Source of the DNA: Vibrio cyclitrophicus
Lineage (GTDB): Bacteria; Pseudomonadota; Gammaproteobacteria; Enterobacterales; Vibrionaceae
Assembly (NCBI GenBank): GCA_023206055.1
Contig: CP065366.1
Span: forward strand, 992,001 to 1,056,000
Reading direction: 5' to 3'
DNA: 64,000 nt
Numbering within the stretch: position 1 is the first letter of the stretch; each line of letters opens with the position of its first letter. Of this stretch, positions 1 through 8,397 are shown one piece after another. The notes below the pieces were generated by a model. The model was not told the DNA's origin. It saw only the letters and a program-made list of their open reading frames with translations, and searched no databases. Both the position numbers and the translations under genes were made by a program.

Positions 1-21
1 ACAAGCCAAACAAGGGCAAGA

Positions 22-708
22 CTAGAGTTGGAATTGTTGCGCTTCAACATCTGATAATACTTCCGGTAGATGGCTTAACTGATTAAATTCGATCACAGTG
101 CTGTCTCCACGAATCTCTTTCAGTTCAATGCGTTCAATATCACTTTGCCCCTGCAGTGTGATGGCTTCAAACACCGCGTTCATTGGCGCACTTTTAGGCT
201 TAAGAGTCAGTATCCATGACTTATTTTCTGTATTGTCATCTGAACTTGTTGCAGTTGCAGGCGCAAAATCGAGTGCGAACTGTTCCTGAAGTTTTTGCGT
301 GTCCCCATGGAACACCGATAGGAAAATATGGCTGAAATAAAACGCCATTGGGTTTTCTTTATCGGTGATGATTTTAGCAGGCTGATCGGCAAACCTTTGA
401 CTTAGTTTGTTATCGGTCAACACTAAATTCACAGGGAAGGGGGTCGCTTGTGTCCAAAGCAAACCGTTCGACTTGTCTAACAGGAATGTACCTTGTGACG
501 TCAAAGGCTGGGCGAACATTTCCATGTTGCGTGTTTGAGTGAACTCACCACGCACTATGTTGTTCGCGCTTAATACGGTTTGCAGGTCTGAAATAGAGCC
601 AACCATAACTGTACTTTCATTAGCAATAGCAAAGCTACTCGCCATCATTGAAGCAAGCCCTAGTAGTGCGATGCTGATTTGCTTACGCCCGCGCTTAAAC
701 AGATTCAT
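22..708 (-). CDS. apeL: LolA-like periplasmic carrier of the aryl polyene cluster
   Basis: The 228-aa protein has an N-terminal signal peptide (basic MNLFKRGRK, then a hydrophobic stretch ending near ASSFAIA) and a LolA/LolB-like body with the typical opening 'RGEFTQTRNM' and 'GLLWTQATPFP' segments. Outer-membrane lipoprotein carriers bind acyl chains in a half-open beta barrel; in aryl polyene clusters the homologue is thought to carry the polyene lipid across the periplasm. It is the last gene of the minus-strand run visible here, and its start overlaps the end of the thioesterase gene by 14 bp, so the two are translationally linked. The family is clear. The symbol rests on gene order matching apeC-apeL of E. 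coli/Xenorhabdus; the exact cargo is inferred. Confidence 0.8.
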   Translation of the reverse strand: MNLFKRGRKQISIALLGLASMMASSFAIANESTVMVGSISDLQTVLSANNIVRGEFTQTRNMEMFAQPLTSQGTFLLDKSNGLLWTQATPFPVNLVLTDNKLSQRFADQPAKIITDKENPMAFYFSHIFLSVFHGDTQKLQEQFALDFAPATATSSDDNTENKSWILTLKPKSAPMNAVFEAITLQGQSDIERIELKEIRGDSTVIEFNQLSHLPEVLSDVEAQQFQL

Positions 709-1192
709 GGTTCACCTGCTGTGGGTTAGTAGATAGATGTTCAGCTGATAAAGGTAAGCTACCGAACTGATGCCAGTGCTCGACTTTATCGGTAAACACT
801 TTCGGTGAAGCGAAGCACATCTCTTGTTCTTCAATGGTCACTGCAACCTGCATGGTGTGGGCGCGTGTCATGCGAGCGCTTGTGTTGGCATCATGAATCT
901 CGTAATCAACGCGCAAGCGGTTTTCCCATTCGGTCAATTTAGCCGTTACCTTAATCTGATGATTAAAGGGTATTGCCTTGATGTATTTCACGCGCGTATC
1001 GATGATTGGCCACATGTAGCCAGAATCCTTCATCTCATGATAGTTGTACTCAATCTTATCCATCATTATGCGTCTTACTTCTTCAAAAAATCGGAAGTAA
1101 TTGCCGTGATAGATCACACCCATCGGATCGGCATCTTGGAATGAGGTAATCAGAGTCACCTCAGATTGTAATGGATGAAGGATTTCAGACAT
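695..1192 (-). CDS. apeK: Hot-dog acyl thioesterase (4-hydroxybenzoyl-CoA thioesterase type)
   Basis: The 165-aa single-domain hot-dog protein carries the family signature near residues 19-33: 'QDADPMGVIYHGNY', with the Asp-x-x-Gly-x5-Tyr pattern of 4-hydroxybenzoyl-CoA/YbgC thioesterases. The Asp near residue 21 or 23 is the likely catalytic acid. It probably hydrolyses acyl-ACP or acyl-CoA, either releasing polyene chains or editing the phosphopantetheine arm. It lies between the ammonia-lyase and the LolA-like gene in the same orientation; the 73-bp gap upstream carries a small tandem repeat. Length is normal. Its specific role in the aryl polyene pathway is inferred from neighbours. Confidence 0.82.
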   Translation of the reverse strand: MSEILHPLQSEVTLITSFQDADPMGVIYHGNYFRFFEEVRRIMMDKIEYNYHEMKDSGYMWPIIDTRVKYIKAIPFNHQIKVTAKLTEWENRLRVDYEIHDANTSARMTRAHTMQVAVTIEEQEMCFASPKVFTDKVEHWHQFGSLPLSAEHLSTNPQQVNHESV

Positions 1193-1227
1193 AAATCGCT
1201 CTCAACAATATTGCGTAAAGGGTTGGC

Positions 1228-1272
1228 TACTTTATGAAGTTAACCACTTTATGAGGTTAACTACTCTATGAG
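1228..1272. repeat. Imperfect 17-bp tandem repeat at the 3' end of the ammonia-lyase gene
   Basis: Two adjacent 17-bp units, TACTTTATGAAGTTAAC and CACTTTATGAGGTTAAC, are followed by a partial third copy (TACTCTATGAG). The third copy overlaps the ammonia-lyase stop codon at 1266-1268. The array fills most of the gap between this gene and the thioesterase gene. No function is evident. Confidence 0.7.
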
Positions 1273-2813
1273 TAAAGTGACCAATGCTGACTTTGAATAC
1301 GAGAAATAAAGTGGCGTAGATCGCCTTCAAGCGGACGATCCTCGACAATAAACTCAAACTCTTTCAGTACTTCGTCGCGAATGTGCTTGAGGTTCTCACT
1401 CATGTGATGCTCATCAAGCTCATTGTGGCGTTTACGAAGCTCAAGCGCTTGTGTACCCGCCAGAATAGATGCTGCCGCAACTTGTTCAGTCAGTTCAAGA
1501 ACGCGTAAGCAGTCACGAGCCGCAATGGTGCCCATGCTGACTTTGTCTTGGTTGTGGCACTCGGTTGAACGAGAGAACACGCTTGCTGGCATGGTGTGTT
1601 TCAATGCTTCTGCTGTCCAAGCTGAAACGCCAATCTGTACCGCTTTGAAACCGTGGTTGATTGGTTTACGTTCGCCTTCAGCACCCGTTAGGTTAAATGG
1701 TAAGCCGTTGTTGAACTTGTAATCCATCAACTGCGCCATTTGGCGATCAAGTAGGTCTGCAAGGTTGGCTACCGCTGTTTTTAGTGTATCCATTGCCATT
1801 GCGATATGGCCACCGTAGAAGTGTCCACCGTGCAGTACGCGCTCATTGTCGCCATCGATAATTGGGTTATCGTTAGCGCTGTTTAGTTCGTTCTCAATCA
1901 TTTGGCGTAGCCAAGGCAGAGAGTCTTGAACCACACCGATAACGTGCGGTGCACAACGCAGTGAGTAACGATCTTGTAAGCGATCACTGTTACGTGGCGG
2001 GCGATCTGCTTGTAAGTCATCACGTAGCCATGCAGCAACTTGCTGTTGACCCGGATGAGGCTTCACTGCAAACAGCGCTTCATCGAAATGGAAATCGTTG
2101 CCTTGCATACCTACAGACACCATAGCTGTGATCTTAGTCGACAGCTGAGCTAGATATTCTGCACGTTTGTAAGCGATACAAGCCAGAGCCGTCATTACTG
2201 ACGTGCCATTCATCAATGCTAAGCCTTCTTTTGGCTTAAGCTTGATAGGGTTAATTCCTAGCTCTTTGTAGACGTCACTAGTAGGGCGAACTTCGCCTTT
2301 GTAGATAACATCGCGCTCACCAATCAGTGCTGCCGCCAGATAAGACAGCGGCGTTAAATCGCCACTGGCACCAACCGAGCCTTCTTGAGGAATACGTGGT
2401 GAGATGTCTTGGTTGATCAGAGTAACGATCTGGTTGAGCAAATCGTGAGTCACACCAGATACGCCTTGTGACAATGAACACAGGCGCGTTGCTAATACTG
2501 CACGAGATTGTTCGTGAGACAGTATTTCGCCTAAACCACAGCCGTGAAAGCGCGTTAGATGCAGTGGTAATTCATCAACAAGGTTTGGCGGAATCGCAAC
2601 GGTACATGAGTCACCGTAGCCCGTTGTCACACCATAGATCACGCCTTCTTCTTTCAATAGGCGTTCTAAAAAAGCGACACCACGGTCGATTTTTGATGTG
2701 AATGCTTCACTTGAGTTCATCGAGGCTTTTGCGCCTTGTGAGATAGCGACAACATCCTCAATCGTGAGGCGTTCGGCACCAAAGGTGATGCTATTTGGAT
2801 TCTTTTTCGTCAT
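1266..2813 (-). CDS. MIO-dependent aromatic amino acid ammonia-lyase (HAL/TAL/PAL family)
   Basis: This 515-aa protein belongs to the histidine/phenylalanine/tyrosine ammonia-lyase family. The Ala149-Ser150-Gly151 triad in 'GSVGASGDLTPLSY' forms the MIO electrophile, and Tyr60 in 'YGVTTGYG' fits the catalytic loop tyrosine. The substrate-selectivity pair reads Phe89-His90, which is neither the Ser-His of histidine lyases nor the His-Leu of tyrosine lyases nor the Phe-Leu of phenylalanine lyases (family knowledge; alignment by eye). No hutU, hutG or hutI neighbours are present, so histidine degradation is unlikely. Within an aryl polyene cluster it more probably makes a cinnamate- or coumarate-type aryl starter. 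Its start overlaps the upstream glycosyltransferase-acyltransferase gene by 23 bp. Automatic tools would likely call it hutH. Confidence 0.85.
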   Translation of the reverse strand: MTKKNPNSITFGAERLTIEDVVAISQGAKASMNSSEAFTSKIDRGVAFLERLLKEEGVIYGVTTGYGDSCTVAIPPNLVDELPLHLTRFHGCGLGEILSHEQSRAVLATRLCSLSQGVSGVTHDLLNQIVTLINQDISPRIPQEGSVGASGDLTPLSYLAAALIGERDVIYKGEVRPTSDVYKELGINPIKLKPKEGLALMNGTSVMTALACIAYKRAEYLAQLSTKITAMVSVGMQGNDFHFDEALFAVKPHPGQQQVAAWLRDDLQADRPPRNSDRLQDRYSLRCAPHVIGVVQDSLPWLRQMIENELNSANDNPIIDGDNERVLHGGHFYGGHIAMAMDTLKTAVANLADLLDRQMAQLMDYKFNNGLPFNLTGAEGERKPINHGFKAVQIGVSAWTAEALKHTMPASVFSRSTECHNQDKVSMGTIAARDCLRVLELTEQVAAASILAGTQALELRKRHNELDEHHMSENLKHIRDEVLKEFEFIVEDRPLEGDLRHFISRIQSQHWSLYS

Positions 2814-4596
2814 GGTGCTTGCTCAATGTCCAAAAATTAAAAAAGTTGTACCACTGAAGCGGTGCTTTCAGTGTGTAGTGCTCAAGTCGATTTGCGTATT
2901 TTTGCACGACTTGCTGTAAAGATTGTTCGCGAGTCTTTCTTGGTAGTTCTATCTTGTCGCTAAAATGCTCGAAATAGACATTAAAATGCGGCTTAGATTG
3001 TGAGTCGTCACGTAGCCCAAATAATAGGAATACTGGCGCTTTGAGAACCGAGGCTAACATAAATGGACCTTGAGGGAAGGGTGCTTCCTTACCTAAGAAC
3101 TCAGCCCATACGGAACGGCTCTCTTTGCTGGTGGAGGTTCTATCGCCAACAATCACAATCCACTCGCCTTGCTCCAACTTCTGTTGCAACAAGATAGCAG
3201 TATCAGGCCCCATTGAAGTTACTTGAATCAGGTTTAAATCAGACTGCGGGTTGACCGCTTTCATCACTGAATTAAAACGTTCAGCGTGCTCTGTGAACAC
3301 CAGCGCATTGATTTTGATGTTCGAGTGTCTGCGACCTAAAGCGCGGCATAATTCTATATTGCCAAGGTGAGATCCTAGAATCAGCACACCTTGTTGGTTT
3401 TCCACCATGCTTTCAAATTGGTCTTGGCCATGAATCGTCAAGTTATCTACCGAGAAATCGCCTTTCCATGCCGCCAGCTTGTCTAGCATGGTATGGCCAA
3501 ACGAGAGCAGGTGGTTATAGCTGGTTAGCTCAGCGGGTAACTCTATGTTCTGTTGTTCAGCGTATGCCTTAAGCTGAAATAGGTACTGTTCAGATGCGTT
3601 TCGCGCGCGCTTACCCGTTAGATGGTAGTAACGCATCACACCACGCAAAATAAGATTAAATACGCCTCGGCCTAACAAGGTATAAACAGCCAATAACAGT
3701 TTGATGCCCAGCACAGTGCCGCGTTCTTGAGTGCGAGACCAATGGGGTTGTTCTGACTCGTTCTTGTTAGATTCAGCCAAGGAATCTTGGTTTTGCCCAC
3801 TTTTAGCAGAATCGGATTTGAAATGGCGAGCAATCAATTTTGGTGCTCTCGGCAGCATGCCAAAGAACAGTCTCGTGTGCATCCAGCTGATTTTTACGTT
3901 ATCCCACAGCGCATCGAAATGAGATATGCCGTTTTCTGGGTATATAACGCGTGTTTCAACGAAATCAATATCGCAGCCTTCCCAATATAGGCGAACCAGA
4001 ATCTCGATATCGAAGTCCATTCGAGACCCAACATCGTATTTATTCAATACGGTTTGCGTCTTATCGATTGGATACGCTCTGAAGCCACACATGCTGTCTT
4101 TAATCGACAGAGACAGTGTTTCTATCCATACCCAAATATGTGTCGCGTAGCGCCCGTAGAGCCTAGCTTTAGGAACACTGTCGTCATAGACAGGCTGGCC
4201 TGATATCAGACGTTGTGGCTTAGCTTGTGAGGCCTCAACTAATGCTGGCAAGGCTTCAAGGTCGTGTTGCCCGTCAGCATCAATTTGAATGGCATGACTA
4301 AAGCCGAGCTCTTGTGCTCGCTTGATGCCAGCCTTTACTGCGCCGCCTTTGCCTTGGTTCTGTTCAAGTGTCACCAAGGTTACGTTTGAGTTCTCTGCAA
4401 GGGGAGCCAGAAACTGTTTTGTGGTGAGTTCACTTCCATCGTCGACGATGATGATCGGCAACTCAAAGTGATGGAGTGACGACACCACAGCAGGCATGGT
4501 TGCGCCGTGGTTAAAGCACGGGATTAGGAAGCAAGCTTTGTAGTTGCTTTCTTTTAGAGTTTGTTGAGAAACAGCCTCGATGGGAGCGCTATTCAC
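2791..4596 (-). CDS. apeJ: Glycosyltransferase family 2 / LpxL-like acyltransferase fusion
   Basis: The 601-aa protein has two catalytic parts. Residues about 20-250 form a GT-A family 2 glycosyltransferase ('IIIVDDGSELTT', then 'QIDADGQHD' with the metal-binding acidic motif). Residues about 300-600 resemble the LpxL/HtrB lysophospholipid acyltransferase family, with the His-x4-Glu motif in 'LGSHLGNIELCRAL' near residues 405-415. A charged, low-complexity linker rich in Ser, Asn and Gln lies near residues 265-290. Such fusions occur in aryl polyene clusters, where they probably build the lipid anchor to which the polyene is esterified. The start overlaps the dehydratase gene by 8 bp. The biochemical substrates are inferred. 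Confidence 0.85.
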   Translation of the reverse strand: MNSAPIEAVSQQTLKESNYKACFLIPCFNHGATMPAVVSSLHHFELPIIIVDDGSELTTKQFLAPLAENSNVTLVTLEQNQGKGGAVKAGIKRAQELGFSHAIQIDADGQHDLEALPALVEASQAKPQRLISGQPVYDDSVPKARLYGRYATHIWVWIETLSLSIKDSMCGFRAYPIDKTQTVLNKYDVGSRMDFDIEILVRLYWEGCDIDFVETRVIYPENGISHFDALWDNVKISWMHTRLFFGMLPRAPKLIARHFKSDSAKSGQNQDSLAESNKNESEQPHWSRTQERGTVLGIKLLLAVYTLLGRGVFNLILRGVMRYYHLTGKRARNASEQYLFQLKAYAEQQNIELPAELTSYNHLLSFGHTMLDKLAAWKGDFSVDNLTIHGQDQFESMVENQQGVLILGSHLGNIELCRALGRRHSNIKINALVFTEHAERFNSVMKAVNPQSDLNLIQVTSMGPDTAILLQQKLEQGEWIVIVGDRTSTSKESRSVWAEFLGKEAPFPQGPFMLASVLKAPVFLLFGLRDDSQSKPHFNVYFEHFSDKIELPRKTREQSLQQVVQKYANRLEHYTLKAPLQWYNFFNFWTLSKHHDEKESK

Positions 4597-4951
4597 TTTT
4601 CTCTCCCAGCTTCATTTTGCCTGAAGAGTGAGTCTGTTCGCCGTTGTTTGAGGTGTAACTAAAGCTCAGTTTGTCTTTGTCAGCGTCCCACTTGAGTGAC
4701 AACTGAATGGTAGAGTCAGGCAGGATCGGCTCTTGGAATTTGATGACTTCCATGCCTTTAAAGTAACCAGGGACATTCAGTTCTTGAACTGCATAGTGAA
4801 GTGCCCAATCAATCTGTGTAACGCCAGGAAGAATAAGAAAGCTCTTGAAGTGCCCCTTAAAATCGGTGATGTCTCCAGTAATATGGAGTGTCAGGGTCGA
4901 TTCTTTCTCTACAGTGTCAACAGCAATGACGTTTGGTTTTCTCTTATCCAT
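4589..4951 (-). CDS. apeI: Small hot-dog 3-hydroxyacyl-ACP dehydratase
   Basis: The 120-aa protein is a single FabA/FabZ-like hot-dog domain. The motif 'DFKGHFKSFLILPGVTQIDW' puts His34 in the position of the FabZ catalytic histidine, followed by the Leu-Pro-Gly-Val turn. In aryl polyene synthesis, dehydratases of this type convert the reduced beta-hydroxy intermediate into the conjugated double bond on the acyl carrier protein. It is shorter than FabZ (about 150 aa), as usual for ApeI. The gene sits between the ligase and the glycosyltransferase-acyltransferase, overlapping the latter by 8 bp. Confidence 0.82.
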   Translation of the reverse strand: MDKRKPNVIAVDTVEKESTLTLHITGDITDFKGHFKSFLILPGVTQIDWALHYAVQELNVPGYFKGMEVIKFQEPILPDSTIQLSLKWDADKDKLSFSYTSNNGEQTHSSGKMKLGEKSE

Positions 4952-5040
4952 AGCGCGTGCTTAGAATCCTTGGGCTGAAAATGGGTGTTCTGACAAAAAT
5001 ATAAAAAGATGATCTCAGTGTAAAATACGATCAGCGGTTT

Positions 5041-6429
5041 CTATGATTTTACTAGCTGTTCGATGTGAGACGTTAATCGCTTACCTTGGCTGTTGAGTGG
5101 AATCTCATCAACAATGCGATATTTTCTTGGGATGGCGATTGGCTCTAACCATTTTCTGAGTTCTGAACGCAGCATCAACCAGAATTTACCTTTACTCATG
5201 GTGGCGAGTTTCGCTTGGCCTTCATCTGATAATACCAAAACCGACGCCAAGATTAAGCGTTCCGGTTCTTCAAATGGAATGACGACACATTCGCTTATCC
5301 AAGGAAGTTGCTCAAGTCGCTTTTCGACTTCAACCAATGATACTCGTTTTTCTTCTATCTTGATCACTCGGTCGGTTCGGCCTTTCAATATGAATTGATT
5401 CTTCGAGACCATTTCGCACTCGTCGGCGGTTTGATACCAGTTGTTTTTATCGATATATGGCGACAATAACTTAATGCAATTCTCACTGTTGAGACTAGCC
5501 TCAATACAATCAAAAAGCTGCCAAGGTGTTTGAGCGTTCTCTTGTTGGCGAAAGGCGATACCGCCAGTCTCTGTGCTGCCAAATACCTCGATAGGTAAAT
5601 GTCCTAGTAAATCTCGTGACTGGTGAGCCGACTCGGTAGGCAATGGTCCACCCGAAGAGAAGATTCCTGCAAGTTGTACCTTGTTGGTCTCATGCTTTAA
5701 GCGTTTGAGTAGAGCAGGGCTGCTGATCAGCACACAATTTTGATTTGCGTGAGACAATATCTGTTCTGGGTACTCGAGGTTGTTTCGAGCAAATGGAACA
5801 CCAGAGCAGAGTGGCCATAAGATTCTAAACAGTAAACCATAGATATGTTGATGAGAAACGGTGCTTTGGATTCGGTTTCCCTTGAGTAACTCGCCCCAGT
5901 TTTTGTGTAACTGAGCGGTTTCAATATCTAGGTGTTCTAACGTTTTATCTATCGCTTTTGGCGTGCCACTTGAACCTGAAGTAAACAGAGTTAATGGGGC
6001 TGTTGCCAAATCAATGGTCGTAAGATCATCGGTTAGAGGCTTTTGTACTTTGGTGCTTGAGTCTAATAAGGTTTGGATATTGCGAATGTCACTCACCTCA
6101 ACTTCGCCAATCGAGTCATCAACTAGCAGGCAATCAAACTGCTCACTTAACTCAGCAAGTGCACAAGGTTGATAGTTCCCCGGTAAGATGATGTGTTTGT
6201 GACTGACTGCGCACGCTAAAAAGGCCACCGAAAATAGGTAGCTGTCTTGGGTACAAATCGCGACTCGTTGAAAAGGGGATGAAGATAAAAGGTGTACGAG
6301 TCGAGATAAGTCGTCGTTAAAGGTTTGCCACGTAATCTCGCTATTGTCGTCAAAGCAGACAATAGATTTAGGGGCTCTGTTCTGGCTGAGAAGTTCAGAC
6401 AACGAGGTGTAAGATACGGTTTGGGTCAT
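5041..6429 (-). CDS. apeH: Aryl/acyl adenylating ligase (ANL superfamily)
   Basis: The 462-aa AMP-dependent synthetase carries the nucleotide-binding core 'LTLFTSGSSGTPKAID' (residues 147-160), an adenylation motif 'EVFGSTETGGIAF' and the hinge/C-terminal segment 'LKGRTDRVIKIEEKRV'. In aryl polyene pathways ApeH activates the aromatic starter acid and loads it onto the acyl carrier protein. It is somewhat shorter than classical 4-coumarate:CoA ligases (about 520-560 aa), typical of this ACP-loading subgroup. The neighbours encode the two carrier proteins, a membrane protein and the dehydratase. The aromatic acid made by the nearby ammonia-lyase is the likely substrate (inference). Confidence 0.85.
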   Translation of the reverse strand: MTQTVSYTSLSELLSQNRAPKSIVCFDDNSEITWQTFNDDLSRLVHLLSSSPFQRVAICTQDSYLFSVAFLACAVSHKHIILPGNYQPCALAELSEQFDCLLVDDSIGEVEVSDIRNIQTLLDSSTKVQKPLTDDLTTIDLATAPLTLFTSGSSGTPKAIDKTLEHLDIETAQLHKNWGELLKGNRIQSTVSHQHIYGLLFRILWPLCSGVPFARNNLEYPEQILSHANQNCVLISSPALLKRLKHETNKVQLAGIFSSGGPLPTESAHQSRDLLGHLPIEVFGSTETGGIAFRQQENAQTPWQLFDCIEASLNSENCIKLLSPYIDKNNWYQTADECEMVSKNQFILKGRTDRVIKIEEKRVSLVEVEKRLEQLPWISECVVIPFEEPERLILASVLVLSDEGQAKLATMSKGKFWLMLRSELRKWLEPIAIPRKYRIVDEIPLNSQGKRLTSHIEQLVKS

Positions 6430-6435
6430 AACAAT

Positions 6436-6993
6436 TTAACTCTGACGAATGCGCTGTCTTACTACCCACTCTCCTGCAAAGAGTAACCCAGCAAACAGAT
6501 AGCTAAGTAAGCCATTGTATAGGGTCCATACTTCAAGAGGTTGGAAGCAGGTGTAAAGGGCGATAGAGCCATTGATAACAAAGAACAAGCACCAAACCTT
6601 GGTGACTTTTCGCGTGTAATCAACGCCACTTTGCGGAAGTTCAGGCTCTTGAAGGCGAGCAAGGCGCTCGATAATCGTTTGTGGTTGCCATAGGCTTGAA
6701 GCGAATACAGCCAACATACAAACATTAACGATAACGGGATAATAGGTTAACCACCCATGCTGCTTGAAGGTTAATCCTAGTGCCAGCAGAACAATTCCGG
6801 CACTACCACTGATCCAAGCTAAGTGTTTTAGCTCTTTGATTTTAGCCTGACCGCCAGTGAAAATGCGGACAGCAAAGATAGCGGCTAAGACGATACCAAC
6901 GGTTTGTAGGCCAAACTTGTTGAGTCCAAAGTAAACCGCTATTGGATAAGTGAAAAGTATGATTGCCGACAGTAAAGTCAGCAGAGGACGCAT
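6436..6993 (-). CDS. apeG: COG4648-type membrane protein of aryl polyene clusters
   Basis: The 185-aa, strongly hydrophobic protein has about five or six predicted membrane segments (for example 'LLTLLSAIILFTYPIAVYFG' and 'LAWISGSAGIVLLALGLTF'). It ends in the basic tail VVRQRIRQS. It lies between the ligase gene (6 bp away) and an acyl carrier protein gene (1 bp overlap). Proteins of this family are found in aryl polyene/fatty-acid-like clusters; their biochemical role is unknown to me, perhaps scaffolding at the inner membrane. Confidence 0.72.
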   Translation of the reverse strand: MRPLLTLLSAIILFTYPIAVYFGLNKFGLQTVGIVLAAIFAVRIFTGGQAKIKELKHLAWISGSAGIVLLALGLTFKQHGWLTYYPVIVNVCMLAVFASSLWQPQTIIERLARLQEPELPQSGVDYTRKVTKVWCLFFVINGSIALYTCFQPLEVWTLYNGLLSYLFAGLLFAGEWVVRQRIRQS

Positions 6994-7250
6994 TATGCGT
7001 CCTTCAATAGTTCAACCACAGACTCCACAACGTCATTAACGGTGCGTACTGCTTTGAACTCTTCAGGCTTGATCTTCTTACCTGTTACGTTCTGTAGGTG
7101 AACGACCAAATCAACCGCATCAATGCTGTCTAGGTCTAGATCAAGATAGAGATGAGCTTCCGGCGTGATATCTTCAGCGTCAAGCTCGAACAGCTCGATA
7201 AGCGCATCTTTAACCTGGTTGTATACTTCTTGTTGGTTAGCTTGTGTCAT
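6993..7250 (-). CDS. apeF: Acyl carrier protein
   Basis: The 85-aa, acidic four-helix carrier protein has the phosphopantetheine site 'LDLDLDSIDAVDLV' with Ser42. It carries the growing polyene chain on its 4'-phosphopantetheine arm. The stop codon overlaps the start of the downstream membrane protein gene. Together with the second carrier protein 11 bp upstream it forms the typical ACP pair of aryl polyene loci. One copy usually serves elongation and the other loading; which is which cannot be told from sequence. Confidence 0.88.
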   Translation of the reverse strand: MTQANQQEVYNQVKDALIELFELDAEDITPEAHLYLDLDLDSIDAVDLVVHLQNVTGKKIKPEEFKAVRTVNDVVESVVELLKDA

Positions 7251-7260
7251 AAAGATCTGT

Positions 7261-7521
7261 CTAGTTGTTCGTTTGAGATGAGATGTAGTTCGCTAGGTTT
7301 TCAACCGATGCAAAATGCTGGCGAGTGTTTGAGTCGTCGGCATCGATAACAATGTTGTACTTTTTCTTGATAGCAAGACCAAGCTCTAGCGCATCGATAG
7401 AATCTAACCCAAGTCCATCACCAAATAGTGGAGCTTCCGTTTCAATCTCATCGATGCTCATATCTTCAAGGTTCAATGCGTCGATGATCAGTTGTTTCAG
7501 TTCGTTGTGTAATGTTTCCAC
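7261..7521 (-). CDS. apeE: Acyl carrier protein
   Basis: The 86-aa acidic carrier protein has phosphopantetheine attachment Ser41 in 'GDGLGLDSIDALELG'. It precedes the second carrier protein gene by 11 bp. It is separated from the upstream acyltransferase gene by 105 bp, the widest gap in this part of the run apart from the one after the dehydratase. Its sequence differs clearly from its neighbour, so the two are not a recent duplication. Confidence 0.88.
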   Translation of the reverse strand: METLHNELKQLIIDALNLEDMSIDEIETEAPLFGDGLGLDSIDALELGLAIKKKYNIVIDADDSNTRQHFASVENLANYISSQTNN

Positions 7522-7626
7522 TTTGGCCTACTTAATGCTTTATCTAAATGCTGCTTTAAGGGGGCGATTCTACATTATGCGAGATATTTTCGAAATGCTG
7601 ATATCGCCTGCTGTTATATTGAGGAG

Positions 7627-8397
7627 CTAAATGTTTTCTTCGGAAGGGAAAATAGTGTGTGCAAGATGATGATTAAGGCGTCTTGCTGCCGAAGTTAAAT
7701 TATTCGAATTCTCAATAAAGGGTGCGACTTCTATTTTACCTTTCACCGCGACATGAAAAAAGGGTTTCGTAGCAGGAACTTGATACCATTTTTTTTCTTT
7801 CGTTAAGAATGTCGGAGAAACCGTAATGTGAATCACGCGTAAATCAGTTTGTGTTCGAGTTGCTATTTGCGCTGCACCACGTTGTAAGGATGGTTCAATT
7901 CCGGGCGTTGTGCGAGTTCCTTCGGGAAAAACAAGCAGAACGTTTCCACGAGAAAAACGTTCGTCACAACGCTCTAAAAGATCGTCAGGTGCTTGGTTAG
8001 GAATATAACCCGCTGCTTTGACGATCCTCTTCATAAATGGGTTTTCCCAAATGGCTGCTTTAACGAGACAATCACATTGTGGAAGTTGAGAGGCAATTAG
8101 TACATAGTCAATCAAGCTTGGGTGATTGGCGACGATGATGCAGTTGCGATCTTCACGCAGTAGTTCGGCACCATCAATTCGATAATCAATCGCACCAGTG
8201 AACTTCATGATCTGGCAGAACGCATTGAATGAGAAGCGAATCAGTCGTTGAGCCCTAAGCTCTCTTTGAATGGTGTTTGATGTGGTGAGCGCGATCGACG
8301 GCAAGATCAAGAAGCTGAGAACTAAGCCTCCTAAACCGAAGATGGTAAAGCAGAGGCCTGTCGCGAATACTCGCCAATATTGGTCAACCTTGCTCAT
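7627..8397 (-). CDS. apeD: PlsC-like 1-acylglycerol-3-phosphate acyltransferase family protein
   Basis: The 256-aa membrane-associated acyltransferase begins with a hydrophobic segment (residues 10-35). It has the PlsC motif His-x4-Asp in 'ANHPSLIDY' (His92, Asp97) and the downstream 'FPEGTRTTPG' substrate-binding block. It probably transfers an acyl chain onto a lipid or glycolipid that anchors the aryl polyene. It directly follows the ketosynthase-like gene with no gap. Confidence 0.83.
   Translation of the reverse strand: MSKVDQYWRVFATGLCFTIFGLGGLVLSFLILPSIALTTSNTIQRELRAQRLIRFSFNAFCQIMKFTGAIDYRIDGAELLREDRNCIIVANHPSLIDYVLIASQLPQCDCLVKAAIWENPFMKRIVKAAGYIPNQAPDDLLERCDERFSRGNVLLVFPEGTRTTPGIEPSLQRGAAQIATRTQTDLRVIHITVSPTFLTKEKKWYQVPATKPFFHVAVKGKIEVAPFIENSNNLTSAARRLNHHLAHTIFPSEENI

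Noticed and set aside
1266..2813. Ammonia-lyase as hutH of a histidine degradation operon
   Set aside because: No hutU, hutI, hutG or hutC nearby; it is embedded in and overlaps aryl polyene genes.
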